DNA of 34,245 nt from an uncultured Gammaproteobacteria bacterium (GCA_913041665.1 CAJWKT010000012.1:1-34245); one strand, 5' to 3'. Counted from the stretch's first letter, positions 16,253 to 23,447 are shown. Numbers and translations: made by a program. The notes: generated by a model from the letters alone, not told the origin.

Positions 16253-17038
16253 ATGTTTCCAATTCGTGACGACAATCCCCATTTTTTGGTTCCTTATGCG
16301 ACCTACTGCATTATTTTTCTTAATGTTATTGGTTGGGTTTTTTTTCAAGGTATGGGTACAGAGCCGGCACTTTCAAATTCCGTGTGCCGCTTTGGACTCA
16401 TTCCAGGAGATTTATTGCAAACAGTCCCCGCAGGAACGCGCTTTCAGGTAGGACCAAATAGTGTTTGTGTGCTGGGGTCCGTCCCGGGCTGGCATACCGT
16501 GATTACCTCTATGTTTATGCACGGTGGTTGGTTTCACATTGCTGGAAACATGTGGTTTCTCTGGATTTTTGGTAACAATGTTGAGGATTCTATGGGGTCT
16601 ATACGCTTTGTAGTTTTCTATCTGCTTTGCGGCTTATTGGCCGCTGGGCTTCAGACAGCGATAAATCCTGAGTCAGCTGTTGCTATGGTCGGCGCATCAG
16701 GAGCGATCGGCGGGGTCATGGGCGCATACATACTTCTATACCCCCGGGTGCATGTCCACATGCTTATATTTTTCGGGTTTTTTTTCACCACTATTGCAGT
16801 ACCTGCTGTACTAATGCTTGGCTACTGGTTGGTGCTTCAGCTAATTGGTGGATTTGGGGCTGTGGGTTCACAGGAGGGCGGCGTAGCTTTTTGGGCCCAT
16901 ATAGGAGGATTTTTAGGTGGCGCAGCACTTATATTTTTGTTTCGAAATCCCCGTTTATTGGAAAAACATCCTTATTATGGGTGGTCCCGACGGAGATTAC
17001 CCACTCGGAGCTGGAAGAAAATAAAACGATACCAGTAA
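16253..17038 (+). CDS. Rhomboid-family intramembrane serine protease
   Basis: Predicted membrane protease of the larger rhomboid group with a long loop before the second helix. From the chosen ATG (the preceding in-frame TTG is a weaker start) the 261-residue protein has about six hydrophobic helices. It has the loop-helix motif MFMHGGWFHIAGNMWFLWIFG (about 88-107), nucleophile Ser149 in VGASGAIGGVMGAY, and catalytic His216 in FWAHIGGFLGG. The N-terminus MFPIRDDNP is typical of this group. The basic C-terminal tail after FLFRNPRLL is cytosolic by prediction. Substrates are unknown. It is one of the few plus-strand genes in the left half of the window. Confidence 0.93.
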   Translation: MFPIRDDNPHFLVPYATYCIIFLNVIGWVFFQGMGTEPALSNSVCRFGLIPGDLLQTVPAGTRFQVGPNSVCVLGSVPGWHTVITSMFMHGGWFHIAGNMWFLWIFGNNVEDSMGSIRFVVFYLLCGLLAAGLQTAINPESAVAMVGASGAIGGVMGAYILLYPRVHVHMLIFFGFFFTTIAVPAVLMLGYWLVLQLIGGFGAVGSQEGGVAFWAHIGGFLGGAALIFLFRNPRLLEKHPYYGWSRRRLPTRSWKKIKRYQ

Positions 17039-17114
17039 CATGTACAGGCAGAATATTTTTGGATTTGGAGTTTTGGGCCTTAGCCTGCTGAATGGTTAGA
17101 TTAGGGGATTATAT

Positions 17115-17378
17115 TTAAGATTTTTTCTTTTTCGGTATCGTTATTAGGTTGACGCGAGCACGCTTGCCAAATCTCCGCTGATTCAGCTGTTCGACAACCT
17201 CTGCAACTGCGCTTTTTACAGCGCTTAGAGCACCCTGCCGGTAACCTCGAATAATGTTTGGGCCTTGTGCAATCACATAATGGTACCAGTCAGATCCTTC
17301 CGTTCCGGGTGGAGGATCTGTTTTCTCCACTGACACAATCTCGTAAGGGTTGCTTGCCGTCACCGATTCATCAGACAT
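17115..17378 (-). CDS. Small conserved hypothetical protein
   Basis: An 87-residue cytoplasmic protein beginning MSDESVTASNPYEIVSVEK. It carries EGSDWYHYVIAQGPNIIRGYRQGALSAVK in two parts and ends with a Lys-rich tail (IPKKKKS). I recognise the pattern (W-Y-Y near GxRxG, then VxQLNxR) as that of an uncharacterised proteobacterial family but cannot name a domain. The start is chosen because GGGGAG lies about nine bases upstream; an earlier in-frame ATG at 17411 would add a cysteine-containing stretch that overlaps this ribosome-binding site. It stands alone between the rhomboid gene (convergent) and an AT-rich gap. Confidence 0.68.
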   Translation of the reverse strand: MSDESVTASNPYEIVSVEKTDPPPGTEGSDWYHYVIAQGPNIIRGYRQGALSAVKSAVAEVVEQLNQRRFGKRARVNLITIPKKKKS

Positions 17379-17411
17379 AGGACACTCCCCACACAGGACC
17401 AGTTTTGCCAT

Positions 17412-17742
17412 CAGGCGAGAGACGAGGAAACGCGTAACACACGGATCACTCCTAGTATTGGTAACCTAAAAAGGGAAATAAAGAAGGGAGCTGATTGTAT
17501 CCTGAAAAGACTCAGTCTCGGGAATTGTTTTGGATGGGGGCTCTCAAAGCTAAAAAAAGATCGATCGGACTTTAGTATTTTTTAAGTATTTATATACAAT
17601 TAGAAGAATTTAAAAGCTAAATAAGTAAATTTACACGTTATTGATTCTATTTATTCGGATGCAGATTATTTGTTGGTAATTCCTCATAAATCCGCAACAT
17701 CGGGCTGGCCCGTTACATGGTTTTCCTGGGTAGCTGGGATTC
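17412..17742. other. Gene-free AT-rich gap
   Basis: About 330 bases without a credible gene. The core (about 17560-17660) is very AT-rich with runs of A and T. I see no tRNA, strong hairpin or repeat. It presumably contains the promoter of the small minus-strand gene at 17115-17378 and the 3' end of the DUF2237 transcript. Confidence 0.5.
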
Positions 17743-18114
17743 TTAGATTAGGTCAACAGCAAATTTTTTTAGAAGGTTTAAGGGAACGATCTCGAGCGCA
17801 CGCCTATGTGTTCCACCGAGTACCACCCTCGGCGCCATTCCCTTTTTATGGGCTTCTAGCCAGCGTGCTGCGCATAAGCACCATCGGTCGCCAGGATACA
17901 GACCGGGGAAATTGAATTCAGGAACTGGTGTAGAGAGATCATTGCCATGAGCCTGTGAAAAATCCAGAAAATCCCGGGTTATCTCTATGCAAACCGTGTG
18001 AGAGCCGAGATCCTGATCTCCGGTATTGCAACATCCATCGCGGAAAAATCCTGCCATCGGGCTGGTGTTGCAGGTTTCCAGCGTTTCTCCGAAAACGTTA
18101 ACAGGTCGGTCCAT
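17743..18114 (-). CDS. DUF2237 family protein
   Basis: The 123-residue cytoplasmic protein matches the DUF2237 pattern throughout: NVFGETLETCNTSPMAGF at the start, FRDGCCNTGDQDLGSHTVC, FLDFSQAHGNDLSTP, FPGLYPGDRWCLCAARWL and a closing RALEIVPLNLLKK. Several conserved cysteines (in GCC, HTVC and WCLC) suggest metal binding or redox sensitivity. The function is unknown. An in-frame TTG two codons earlier (18120) is better spaced from the upstream AAGG and could be the real start; the protein would gain only two residues. It is encoded on the same strand as the secreted pair upstream, about 55 bases apart. Confidence 0.88.
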   Translation of the reverse strand: MDRPVNVFGETLETCNTSPMAGFFRDGCCNTGDQDLGSHTVCIEITRDFLDFSQAHGNDLSTPVPEFNFPGLYPGDRWCLCAARWLEAHKKGMAPRVVLGGTHRRALEIVPLNLLKKFAVDLI

Positions 18115-18168
18115 ACTCAAGAGCTACCTTTATAATCCGCCGTGATTGCAGTTTTTCTACGAAAAACT

Positions 18169-18894
18169 TTACTGTAGTCCCCGGCCAGGTGCCCCCCCTT
18201 CCCATTCTATAATTTCGCAGTCATATTCAAAATTAAACTGGTCAGCATAGGTATCCGGCAGCTTCTTAAAGCTTATCGATCGGACCAATGGTTCGCTAAG
18301 GTATTCAGGGTCGTCCACCTTTGTAACTATTGTCAGGTAGTTAGAGTCATGCAAAAGAAAGTGTTCTGTCATGACCGCATTTTCGCTGTAAGGTACCCCA
18401 TTGCGGCGATGGTAATAAGGCGTCATATGCGTAGTCGTAACCGTAAGAATCTCATTTTTCCAGTTGCCCACTGAATGACCTAAGCCTGTGTGTTCTTCGC
18501 TGGACGGCAATCGCCCATCAAGGTAAATTTTTCGCTCCTGCGCTTCTAGTTCAATTCGTATCAAAAGTGTGTCTGTATCTTCGTACAAAAACTGCCTGGC
18601 AAAGGGCGCCCGCATGACGTAAGCGGCACCATGATTTCTGCATTGATTTTCCGGCTTATAGTAGTCGTTTGGGTCAAAGGTCATTGCTGCATTAATTGCT
18701 TTTTCATTGAGCGGTAGCCCGCCAATTTCTCCTGGCTCAGGCCCCCAAAGACGCATTCGAAATTCTTCGTGTGGCAGCCACATCCAATAGCCGGTGAAAT
18801 CGGGTGTCCCATCTTGGCCAAAGGATGCAGTCGATAGCCCAAACCCAGTCAGAAACGTGACCAGCAGGTAAATTGTTTTGGCTGTTTTAATCAT
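18169..18894 (-). CDS. Secreted protein, stand-alone partner domain of DUF6152 proteins
   Basis: The 241-residue protein has a signal peptide (about 1-26, cleavage after SFG) and then a single domain beginning DFTGYWMWLPHEE. It contains ILTVTTTHMTPYYH, NAVMTEHFLLHDSNYLTI and VDDPEYLSEPLVRSISFKK. The same order of motifs (TLVVETTGF, RVTERYRLTEDGF, IEDPVYLAEP) is found in the C-terminal half of the protein at 12462-13487, so they are homologous. The start codon overlaps the stop of the DUF6152 gene upstream (ATGA), implying coupled synthesis and perhaps a complex. Function is unknown; it is probably periplasmic. Confidence 0.8.
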   Translation of the reverse strand: MIKTAKTIYLLVTFLTGFGLSTASFGQDGTPDFTGYWMWLPHEEFRMRLWGPEPGEIGGLPLNEKAINAAMTFDPNDYYKPENQCRNHGAAYVMRAPFARQFLYEDTDTLLIRIELEAQERKIYLDGRLPSSEEHTGLGHSVGNWKNEILTVTTTHMTPYYHRRNGVPYSENAVMTEHFLLHDSNYLTIVTKVDDPEYLSEPLVRSISFKKLPDTYADQFNFEYDCEIIEWEGGAPGRGLQ

Positions 18895-19310
18895 TTTGGT
18901 AGATTCAAAAGATCATGTAGCTGTCTTGGGTCCATACCATATAGTAGCTGATCATCCGGCCTATAGAGCCCACCTGTTTGGCCAAGTCCACAGGATTTTC
19001 CCCCGTCTCTAGCAGGATTGCAGGTGACTATTAAATCATCTCCCGGTTCAATGGTGTTTTTATCTATGCCGCGGCCCATGAGGACCTGCATTGGTGCCAT
19101 TTCTATATACCACTGTTCTGTTGTGCCACTGTCGTTTATGACTTCCAGAACTACAAAAGTGTGTGGATTGCGAAAAAGAAATCTATTCACCATGCCTTCC
19201 AATAGCCACTGCTGATCAACATCATAGGCACCTGGAAACGAATGGTGACTGTGTCCGAGCGACAGTGGAATTAGAAACAACAATACAGTTCGAGCCAGAT
19301 AGGTCTTCAT
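18891..19310 (-). CDS. Secreted DUF6152-like protein
   Basis: A 139-residue protein with a signal peptide (about 1-19) followed by HSHHSFPGAYDVDQQW. The remainder has the DUF6152 order of motifs: LEGMVNRFLFRNPHTFVVLEV, TEQWYIEMAP, a GIDKNTIEPGDDLIVTCNPARDG segment and a C-terminal tail. The His-His-Ser at the mature N-terminus is shared with the proteins at 12462-13487 and 20082-20468 and may bind metal or heme; that is speculation. It is the first gene of a two-gene unit with the partner domain. It is divergent from the candidate selenoprotein gene, with about 135 bases between them for both promoters. Confidence 0.82.
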   Translation of the reverse strand: MKTYLARTVLLFLIPLSLGHSHHSFPGAYDVDQQWLLEGMVNRFLFRNPHTFVVLEVINDSGTTEQWYIEMAPMQVLMGRGIDKNTIEPGDDLIVTCNPARDGGKSCGLGQTGGLYRPDDQLLYGMDPRQLHDLLNLPK

Positions 19311-19446
19311 TGTATTAATCCTGGGCCTATTTTTAGAGTATACCTTGCAAAAATTATGGAGGGGATGGTTTTCGCTCGCTCATGCCTAGCCGTCTGATGA
19401 GGGATAGGATAGTCTGTCGCGCGTAATTTCAACCAGGAGAGTGAGT

Positions 19447-20028
19447 GTGGCGCGAATCAGTTACTTAGCACCTGATGAGGTGGAGGATACAGAAGCACGG
19501 AAGTGGCTTGAGGATGCCATCTCAAAAGGCCGGCCTGGACCAGAAAATCAATCAATCCGTGCTCATCAGACGGGTGTGATGCGGTCGTTTATGTACACAC
19601 GAGACCTCCTCTTCAACAAAAAGACTCAGCCTGGCGTAGTTGAGCATGATCTCAAGGAGTTAGCTCGTGCCTATGTTGCTCTTAGTCTAGACTGTGATTA
19701 CTGAAGCAACCAGGGCAGCGCCCGTGAGGCGCGGCAAGACCCGAAGCATCGACTCAATGATATTGCTAATTACCTTAAGTCAGACCGTTTCAGTGACCGT
19801 GAGAAAATAGCCCTTCGCTACACTGATGCGATTTTATGGAATCCAGCCCTTGCAGATGATGCGCTCTGGGATGACTTGCATGCTGAGTTTACGGAGCCGG
19901 AGATAGTTGAGTTTGGTTACTGGGTAGGATTTACGTCGGGTGGACAACGTTGGTTGCATACACTGCATTCGCGCCAAGGTGAATTAGCGGCTTACATGAA
20001 TGAGAAAGAAAAAAAGATAGAAGGGTAA
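19447..20028 (+). CDS. Carboxymuconolactone decarboxylase/AhpD-like selenoprotein (CxxU, in-frame TGA)
   Basis: Read through one in-frame TGA (19702-19704), the frame encodes 193 residues of an AhpD/CMD-like helical protein. The first 85 residues end in LSLDCDY; the TGA is residue 86, exactly where the second cysteine of the redox CxxC belongs. The frame then continues SNQGSAREARQ, FSDREKIALRYTDAILW, FTEPEIVELGYWVGF and GGQRWLHTLHSR to a TAA, 107 sense codons with no other stop or frameshift. A GC hairpin resembling a bacterial SECIS follows the TGA. I infer a Cys83-x-x-Sec86 thiol peroxidase or reductase centre. The start is the GTG at 19447, seven bases after AGGAG; the GTG at 19441 is too close. 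A TGC-to-TGA mutation in a pseudogene is the alternative. Confidence 0.78.
19718..19732 (+). promoter_or_regulatory. Candidate bacterial SECIS hairpin
   Basis: A perfect five-pair GC stem, GCGCC (19718-19722) with GGCGC (19728-19732), closes a five-base loop CGTGA (19723-19727). The loop starts 18 bases after the TGA and has G in its second position followed by U, as expected for SelB-binding elements in bacterial selenoprotein mRNAs. A shorter alternative hairpin (GGGC/GCCC around 19713-19723) competes with it. Folding was done by eye. Confidence 0.6.
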
Positions 20029-20081
20029 TAAATCCTTAGACAACCCTATTCGGGCCGCAAGTTATTTCCCCCGCTGAGCGA

Positions 20082-20468
20082 TTACTGGATGCGGAATCCA
20101 GACCTAGGGTTATATTCCGCACCGTCAGACCGAGTCGCAATTGTCCAGGCAGCCGCAGGTCTACCATCCTTCATCGGATGTCCCGATATATTGAGTCTTG
20201 TGCCAGGAGAAAAATCACTTTTACGAATGCCGGCACGCAACAAAGTACTCGGTCCCTCTGCCTCAAAACCCCAGGTAGTGACAGACCCATCCTCGTTTGT
20301 GACATCCACCAAAAGCCAGGAGTGTGGATTGGAGTATTGAAATTCCTTGACTACGCCTTCGACTGTGACTTCCTTTTCAAAGTCAAACATAGCCGCAGAA
20401 TGATGAGCTACCGCAGTAGCCACTGTTAATGCACAGGTGGCGCCGAAAACAACAGAAATTTTTCTCAT
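20082..20468 (-). CDS. Secreted DUF6152 family protein
   Basis: A 128-residue protein with a signal peptide (about 1-21) followed by HHSAAMFDFEKEVTVEGVVK, then FQYSNPHSWLLVDV, TTWGFEAEGPSTLLRAGI, FSPGTRLNISGHPMKDGR and a PAAAWTIAT segment. This is the most typical DUF6152 member of the three in the window and consists of that domain only. It is divergent from the DUF6644-like pair; in my experience DUF6152 and DUF6644 genes often sit together with periplasmic oxidoreductases. Function is unknown and the location is probably periplasmic. Confidence 0.9.
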   Translation of the reverse strand: MRKISVVFGATCALTVATAVAHHSAAMFDFEKEVTVEGVVKEFQYSNPHSWLLVDVTNEDGSVTTWGFEAEGPSTLLRAGIRKSDFSPGTRLNISGHPMKDGRPAAAWTIATRSDGAEYNPRSGFRIQ

Positions 20469-20679
20469 ACCATTAATCCCCCGGACTCTTTTCTCATTGA
20501 AGGATAACTTATTGTCCTACAGCCATGACACTAATATCCACCCTTTTTCGTATAAACTCAATACTAGGTAAGCCTATCCGAGTGCAAAATGAGATCGATT
20601 AAAAGACCGAAATGCTCCATAGCGTAGAGTTATCGTGGATGATGCTATACAGACTGCATTAATCGTGAGGCTTCAACCT

Positions 20680-21162
20680 ATGGTCTTGCTTCAGTGGTTT
20701 GAAGAAACTAGATTCTCCGATTGGGTGCTAACCTCGATGATCGGATTTCCCCTTATGCTGAGTTTGCACGCTGTTGGCATGGCTATTTCGGTGGGTCTTT
20801 TAATTGTTCTGAATCTTCGTTTGCTTGGCTTGTTTCGGGTTATTTCTTGGTCTTTCATGCTGCGCGTACTTGGACTCGTATGGTTGGGTCTTTGTGTTAA
20901 CTTTCTTTCGGGGGTAGCGTTATTTTTGCCAAGGGGAGCGGAGTATGTACGAGATCCTGCGTTCATTACTAAAATGTTTTTGATATGTGCAGGCGTGTCA
21001 ATTACTTGTTACTTACGGAAAGTTCTAGCGTGTAAGTCAGAGTCATGGCAGGCGAACAGAGGAGCGCCCCCGCAGCTAAGGTTTTGTGCCGTAGTTTCAA
21101 TATTCGTTTGGTTCGGCGCCATAATGTCAGGTCGGCTGATTGCATATGTCGGGCCATTCTAG
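20680..21162 (+). CDS. DUF6644-like integral membrane protein, first copy
   Basis: Small inner-membrane protein with about four hydrophobic helices. From the chosen ATG (160 residues) it begins MVLLQWFEETRFSDWV, then GFPLMLSLHAVGMAISVGLLIVLNLRLLG, a second hydrophobic hairpin, and a final helix with WFGAIMSGRLIAY. His and Arg in the helices (LHAVGMA, NLRLLG, SGRLIAY) are conserved between the two neighbouring copies and could ligate heme; this is a guess. A GTG 15 codons earlier is an alternative start, but ATG with GAGG nine bases upstream gives the N-terminus usual for the family. It lies nine bases before its sister gene. Confidence 0.78.
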   Translation: MVLLQWFEETRFSDWVLTSMIGFPLMLSLHAVGMAISVGLLIVLNLRLLGLFRVISWSFMLRVLGLVWLGLCVNFLSGVALFLPRGAEYVRDPAFITKMFLICAGVSITCYLRKVLACKSESWQANRGAPPQLRFCAVVSIFVWFGAIMSGRLIAYVGPF

Positions 21163-21171
21163 GAATGATGT

Positions 21172-21657
21172 ATGGACCTAAATGCCGCAATGAACTGGAT
21201 GTCCAAAACTGCGCTCTCTGGCTGGGTCACTGGGTCGCCATGGATCTGGCCTGGACTGGAAACACTCCATTTTTTTGGTCTTAGTGTACTAATTGGTGGC
21301 TTAGTGATCATGGATTTGCGCGTTATGGGCTACAAGTTCGGTTTACCATTGGGCGTCGTTTATCGGATTATACCGCTGGTTTTTGCTGGCTTTGCTATCA
21401 ATGCGTGCACCGGGTTTCTCTTTGTTATGGGAGACCCTCACCGCTATGCAGTGAATTACGCGTTCAAGGTAAAAATGGTACTGCTTTTATGTGCTGGACT
21501 GAACGCCCTATGGTTTTCTTGGAAAATTTCACCTCAAATGAAGAATTGGACCGAGGATACCGAAGGATCACGCTCAACCAAATTCGTTGGCGCTGCCTCA
21601 CTCATTCTCTGGTTCGGCGTGGGCATACATGGGCGCTTGATCACATTTTTCGGCTGA
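21172..21657 (+). CDS. DUF6644-like integral membrane protein, second copy
   Basis: The 161-residue sister of the preceding gene has the same layout: SGWVTGSPWIWPGLETLHFFGLSVLIGG, a LRVMG segment, a central hydrophobic hairpin with FLFVMGDPHRYAVN, a FKVKMVLLLCAGLNALWF helix and a closing LILWFGVGIHGRLITFFG. The matched positions (LHFFGLS, DLRVMG, HGRLITF) align with those of the first copy, pointing to a tandem duplication that has since diverged. AGGAATGATGT before the ATG gives a reasonable ribosome-binding site. The pair probably forms a heterodimer in the membrane. Confidence 0.83.
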   Translation: MDLNAAMNWMSKTALSGWVTGSPWIWPGLETLHFFGLSVLIGGLVIMDLRVMGYKFGLPLGVVYRIIPLVFAGFAINACTGFLFVMGDPHRYAVNYAFKVKMVLLLCAGLNALWFSWKISPQMKNWTEDTEGSRSTKFVGAASLILWFGVGIHGRLITFFG

Positions 21658-21740
21658 AAATGCATCTGGAGAACCCTTTGATGGGAGACGTCTGGTCCTC
21701 TGGGGTTGGTTCGATGATTCCACAATGTTAGCAAAGTAGA

Positions 21741-21763
21741 AGAGGTCCGTTAGGCAGACCTCT
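21741..21763. repeat. Seven-pair inverted repeat downstream of the DUF6644 pair
   Basis: AGAGGTC (21741-21747) and GACCTCT (21757-21763) are perfectly complementary around a nine-base loop. It could end the DUF6644 transcript, but no T-run follows on the plus strand, so it is not a standard intrinsic terminator. Confidence 0.45.
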
Positions 21764-21888
21764 GACTTAATAGAAAAAATAATAAAAAGCTTCTTTCTGG
21801 TTGATATTCACAGTGCAGCCGGACTTTAAATAAAAGGCGCCGATGAAGGGCTACTTAGGCCCGATTGCTTCAATATTGAATAGCTATC

Positions 21889-21908
21889 TTTTCATAATTA
21901 TATGAAAA
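21889..21908. repeat. AT-rich perfect inverted repeat
   Basis: TTTTCATA (21889-21896), spacer ATTA, then TATGAAAA (21901-21908): eight perfectly paired bases each side. It lies in the AT-rich part of the gap, about 90 bases before the DnaA boxes. It could be a regulator site or part of a DNA-unwinding region. Confidence 0.5.
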
Positions 21909-21994
21909 ATAAGACAAAAGTTTTTTCTGATGTTTTTTTGATCAATTTAACAAGGATTAGGGAGATAGTTAAAAAGTGGTTTGATTTAAAGAAG

Positions 21995-22029
21995 ATATCC
22001 ACAAAGTTATCCACAGATTTTGTGGATAA
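21995..22029. other. Cluster of three DnaA boxes
   Basis: TTATCCACA matches the DnaA-box consensus exactly at 22007-22015, and its reverse complement TGTGGATAA occurs exactly at 22021-22029. A one-mismatch copy, ATATCCACA, lies at 21995-22003. Three boxes in 35 bases, two tandem with a 12-base period and one inverted after five bases, are very unlikely by chance. A further weak match, ATATTCACA, lies at 21804-21812. Confidence 0.7.
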
Positions 22030-22221
22030 ATTAATGTCAGCGACTGGCTTCACTTAGCCTACCTTGAATTGCTCACATGAATATCGGTAAGGACCTTATT
22101 GGAAAATGAAGCCTTGGTTTTTTATTTTTTCCCCCATCTAGATTCTGATTTTATGTGTCCTACAAACCCCAATGGCGGTGTAAGATCAGATAAAGCATTC
22201 AGAGAACTCGGGAGATTAGAA

Positions 22222-23334
22222 ATGGGCCGAGCTATTTTGGGTATCAGCGCCTTCTTTTTCTTTGTAACGTGTTTCGGACAGAGCGTTCCTGAGATGTCTG
22301 AGCCCGACCGCGCTCAGGTAAGGGAGGATATGACTCATGCGGCTAGTTTACTTTGGTCAAGCATCTCCGGAGAAGCGTCCCGAGTTGAAAATCTAGTGCG
22401 CTACTCTAGACAGGATCTCCTCAGCCTGTCCCTCCACGATGAGGCAAGACGGGATTGGGTGTACTGGCCTAGAGAGCGAGTAGGCCTACCATTGCAGCTG
22501 ATGTCGGCTGAGCAGCGGGTCATGGTCCAAGACTTGCTGACATCGATTCTTAGTGCTTCGGGTTATCTCAAAGTTGTACACATCATGCAGCTTGAGCAGA
22601 TTTTGGCTGTGCTGGAAGATTTAGGTTTACCACGGGGAGTTCATCATTATGTGATTGCTCTCTTTGGCCGTCCTTCTATGGTTGAACCGTGGGCCTGGCG
22701 CTTTGAAGGACATCATGTGTCATTAAGCGTTACAGTGTCTCCGGATGGAGTCCGAGTCACCCCTTCCTTCTTGGGGGCAGATCCGGCAGAGACGATTACA
22801 GGGCCGCTAGCAGGCTTCCGCCCTTTGCATGCGGAGGAAGATCTGGGCCGGCAATTAATTCGCTCGATGAGTCAAGCCCAGCAAGCCCAAGCTATTCTCT
22901 CTGCGGTTGCACCGCAAGATATTTTTTCCACTAACCTTGATATGGGGAGATCAAGGAACAAGGATCGGAGTATCTGGGATGACTGGAGGAACACTTTAAA
23001 ACCAGAGGGTATTTCGGTCTCGAGTTTGGGTCAGGGCCAACAAAAGTTAGTTAGGCGCATCTTAGAAGAGGTTGTTACTCGATATCGCCCAGAGATTTCG
23101 ATGGCTTATCTTGAGAGTGTTAATCTCAAAAAACTCAGTTTCGCATGGATGGGGAGCTTGGAAAAAAGGTCTCCGCACTATTACCGAATCCAGGGTGTGG
23201 ATTTCGTATTCGAGTATGACAATGTGCAAGATGGCGGTAACCACATCCATTCGGTTTGGCGCAGCCTCACAGGTGATTTCGGCGATGATATTTTGGGGCA
23301 GCATTATCGCTTATCACACGCTCAAGTTGATTAA
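22222..23334 (+). CDS. Secreted DUF3500-like protein
   Basis: The 370-residue protein begins with a signal peptide (MGRAILGISAFFFFVTCFGQ, cleavage near residue 19-20). Landmarks are LSLHDEARRDWVYWPRERVGLPLQLMS, a MLQ/IMQLEQILA segment, FGRPSMVEPWAWRFEGHHVSLSVTV, FLGADPAETI and, near the end, RIQGVDFVFEYDNVQDGGNHIHSVWR. These fit the DUF3500 family of uncharacterised secreted proteins. The start is fixed by GGGAG seven to eight bases upstream and by the signal peptide; the frame is open for 41 more codons upstream, but that part has no signal-like character. It lies just ahead of the PQQ dehydrogenase gene on the same strand, about 110 bases apart. The conserved His, Asp and Asn in the last block suggest a hydrolase or metal site, unproven. 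Confidence 0.82.
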   Translation: MGRAILGISAFFFFVTCFGQSVPEMSEPDRAQVREDMTHAASLLWSSISGEASRVENLVRYSRQDLLSLSLHDEARRDWVYWPRERVGLPLQLMSAEQRVMVQDLLTSILSASGYLKVVHIMQLEQILAVLEDLGLPRGVHHYVIALFGRPSMVEPWAWRFEGHHVSLSVTVSPDGVRVTPSFLGADPAETITGPLAGFRPLHAEEDLGRQLIRSMSQAQQAQAILSAVAPQDIFSTNLDMGRSRNKDRSIWDDWRNTLKPEGISVSSLGQGQQKLVRRILEEVVTRYRPEISMAYLESVNLKKLSFAWMGSLEKRSPHYYRIQGVDFVFEYDNVQDGGNHIHSVWRSLTGDFGDDILGQHYRLSHAQVD

Positions 23335-23406
23335 CCAAACCATCAATAAGCACGCATGTGATCATGTTGCAGCGCCGAATAAGAGGTTAAGGACAGGTGC
23401 TGCATG

Positions 23407-23420
23407 GGTGGGTTGTTAGT
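23407..23420 (+). repeat. 14-bp direct repeat, left copy
   Basis: GGTGGGTTGTTAGT occurs here, 27 bases before the PQQ dehydrogenase start, and again at 25547-25560, just after its stop. The two copies enclose the whole gene. There is no transposase or other sign of a mobile element. Confidence 0.55.
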
Positions 23421-23447
23421 GATTCATTCTAAAGGCTCAGCAAACGT

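Larger units (their letters stand above)
21658..22221. other. AT-rich intergenic region with DnaA boxes (candidate origin or DnaA-binding locus)
   Basis: About 560 bases with no credible gene. It contains a GC-rich inverted repeat (21741-21763), a palindrome TCAATATTGA near 21870, an AT inverted repeat (21889-21908), T-rich runs around 21920-21940, and a cluster of DnaA-box sequences (21995-22029). This mix of AT-rich DNA and clustered boxes is what an oriC looks like. Genes to the left run mostly leftward and those immediately to the right mostly rightward. No dnaA, dnaN, gyrB, parAB or mnmG is nearby, so the identity is uncertain. Confidence 0.4.

Noticed and set aside
17670-17915. 81-codon plus-strand frame overlapping the DUF2237 gene
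   Set aside because: It is antisense to a clear DUF2237 match over much of its length and has no family resemblance.
19441-19704. A short 88-codon gene ending at the TGA, or a pseudogene with a premature stop
   Set aside because: Homology continues in the same frame without further stops for 107 codons, the TGA falls exactly on a redox cysteine position, and a SECIS-like hairpin follows; random inactivation would not be expected to do all three.
21741-21763. Intrinsic terminator after the DUF6644 pair
   Set aside because: The stem is perfect but no run of T follows it on either strand, so it is listed only as an inverted repeat.
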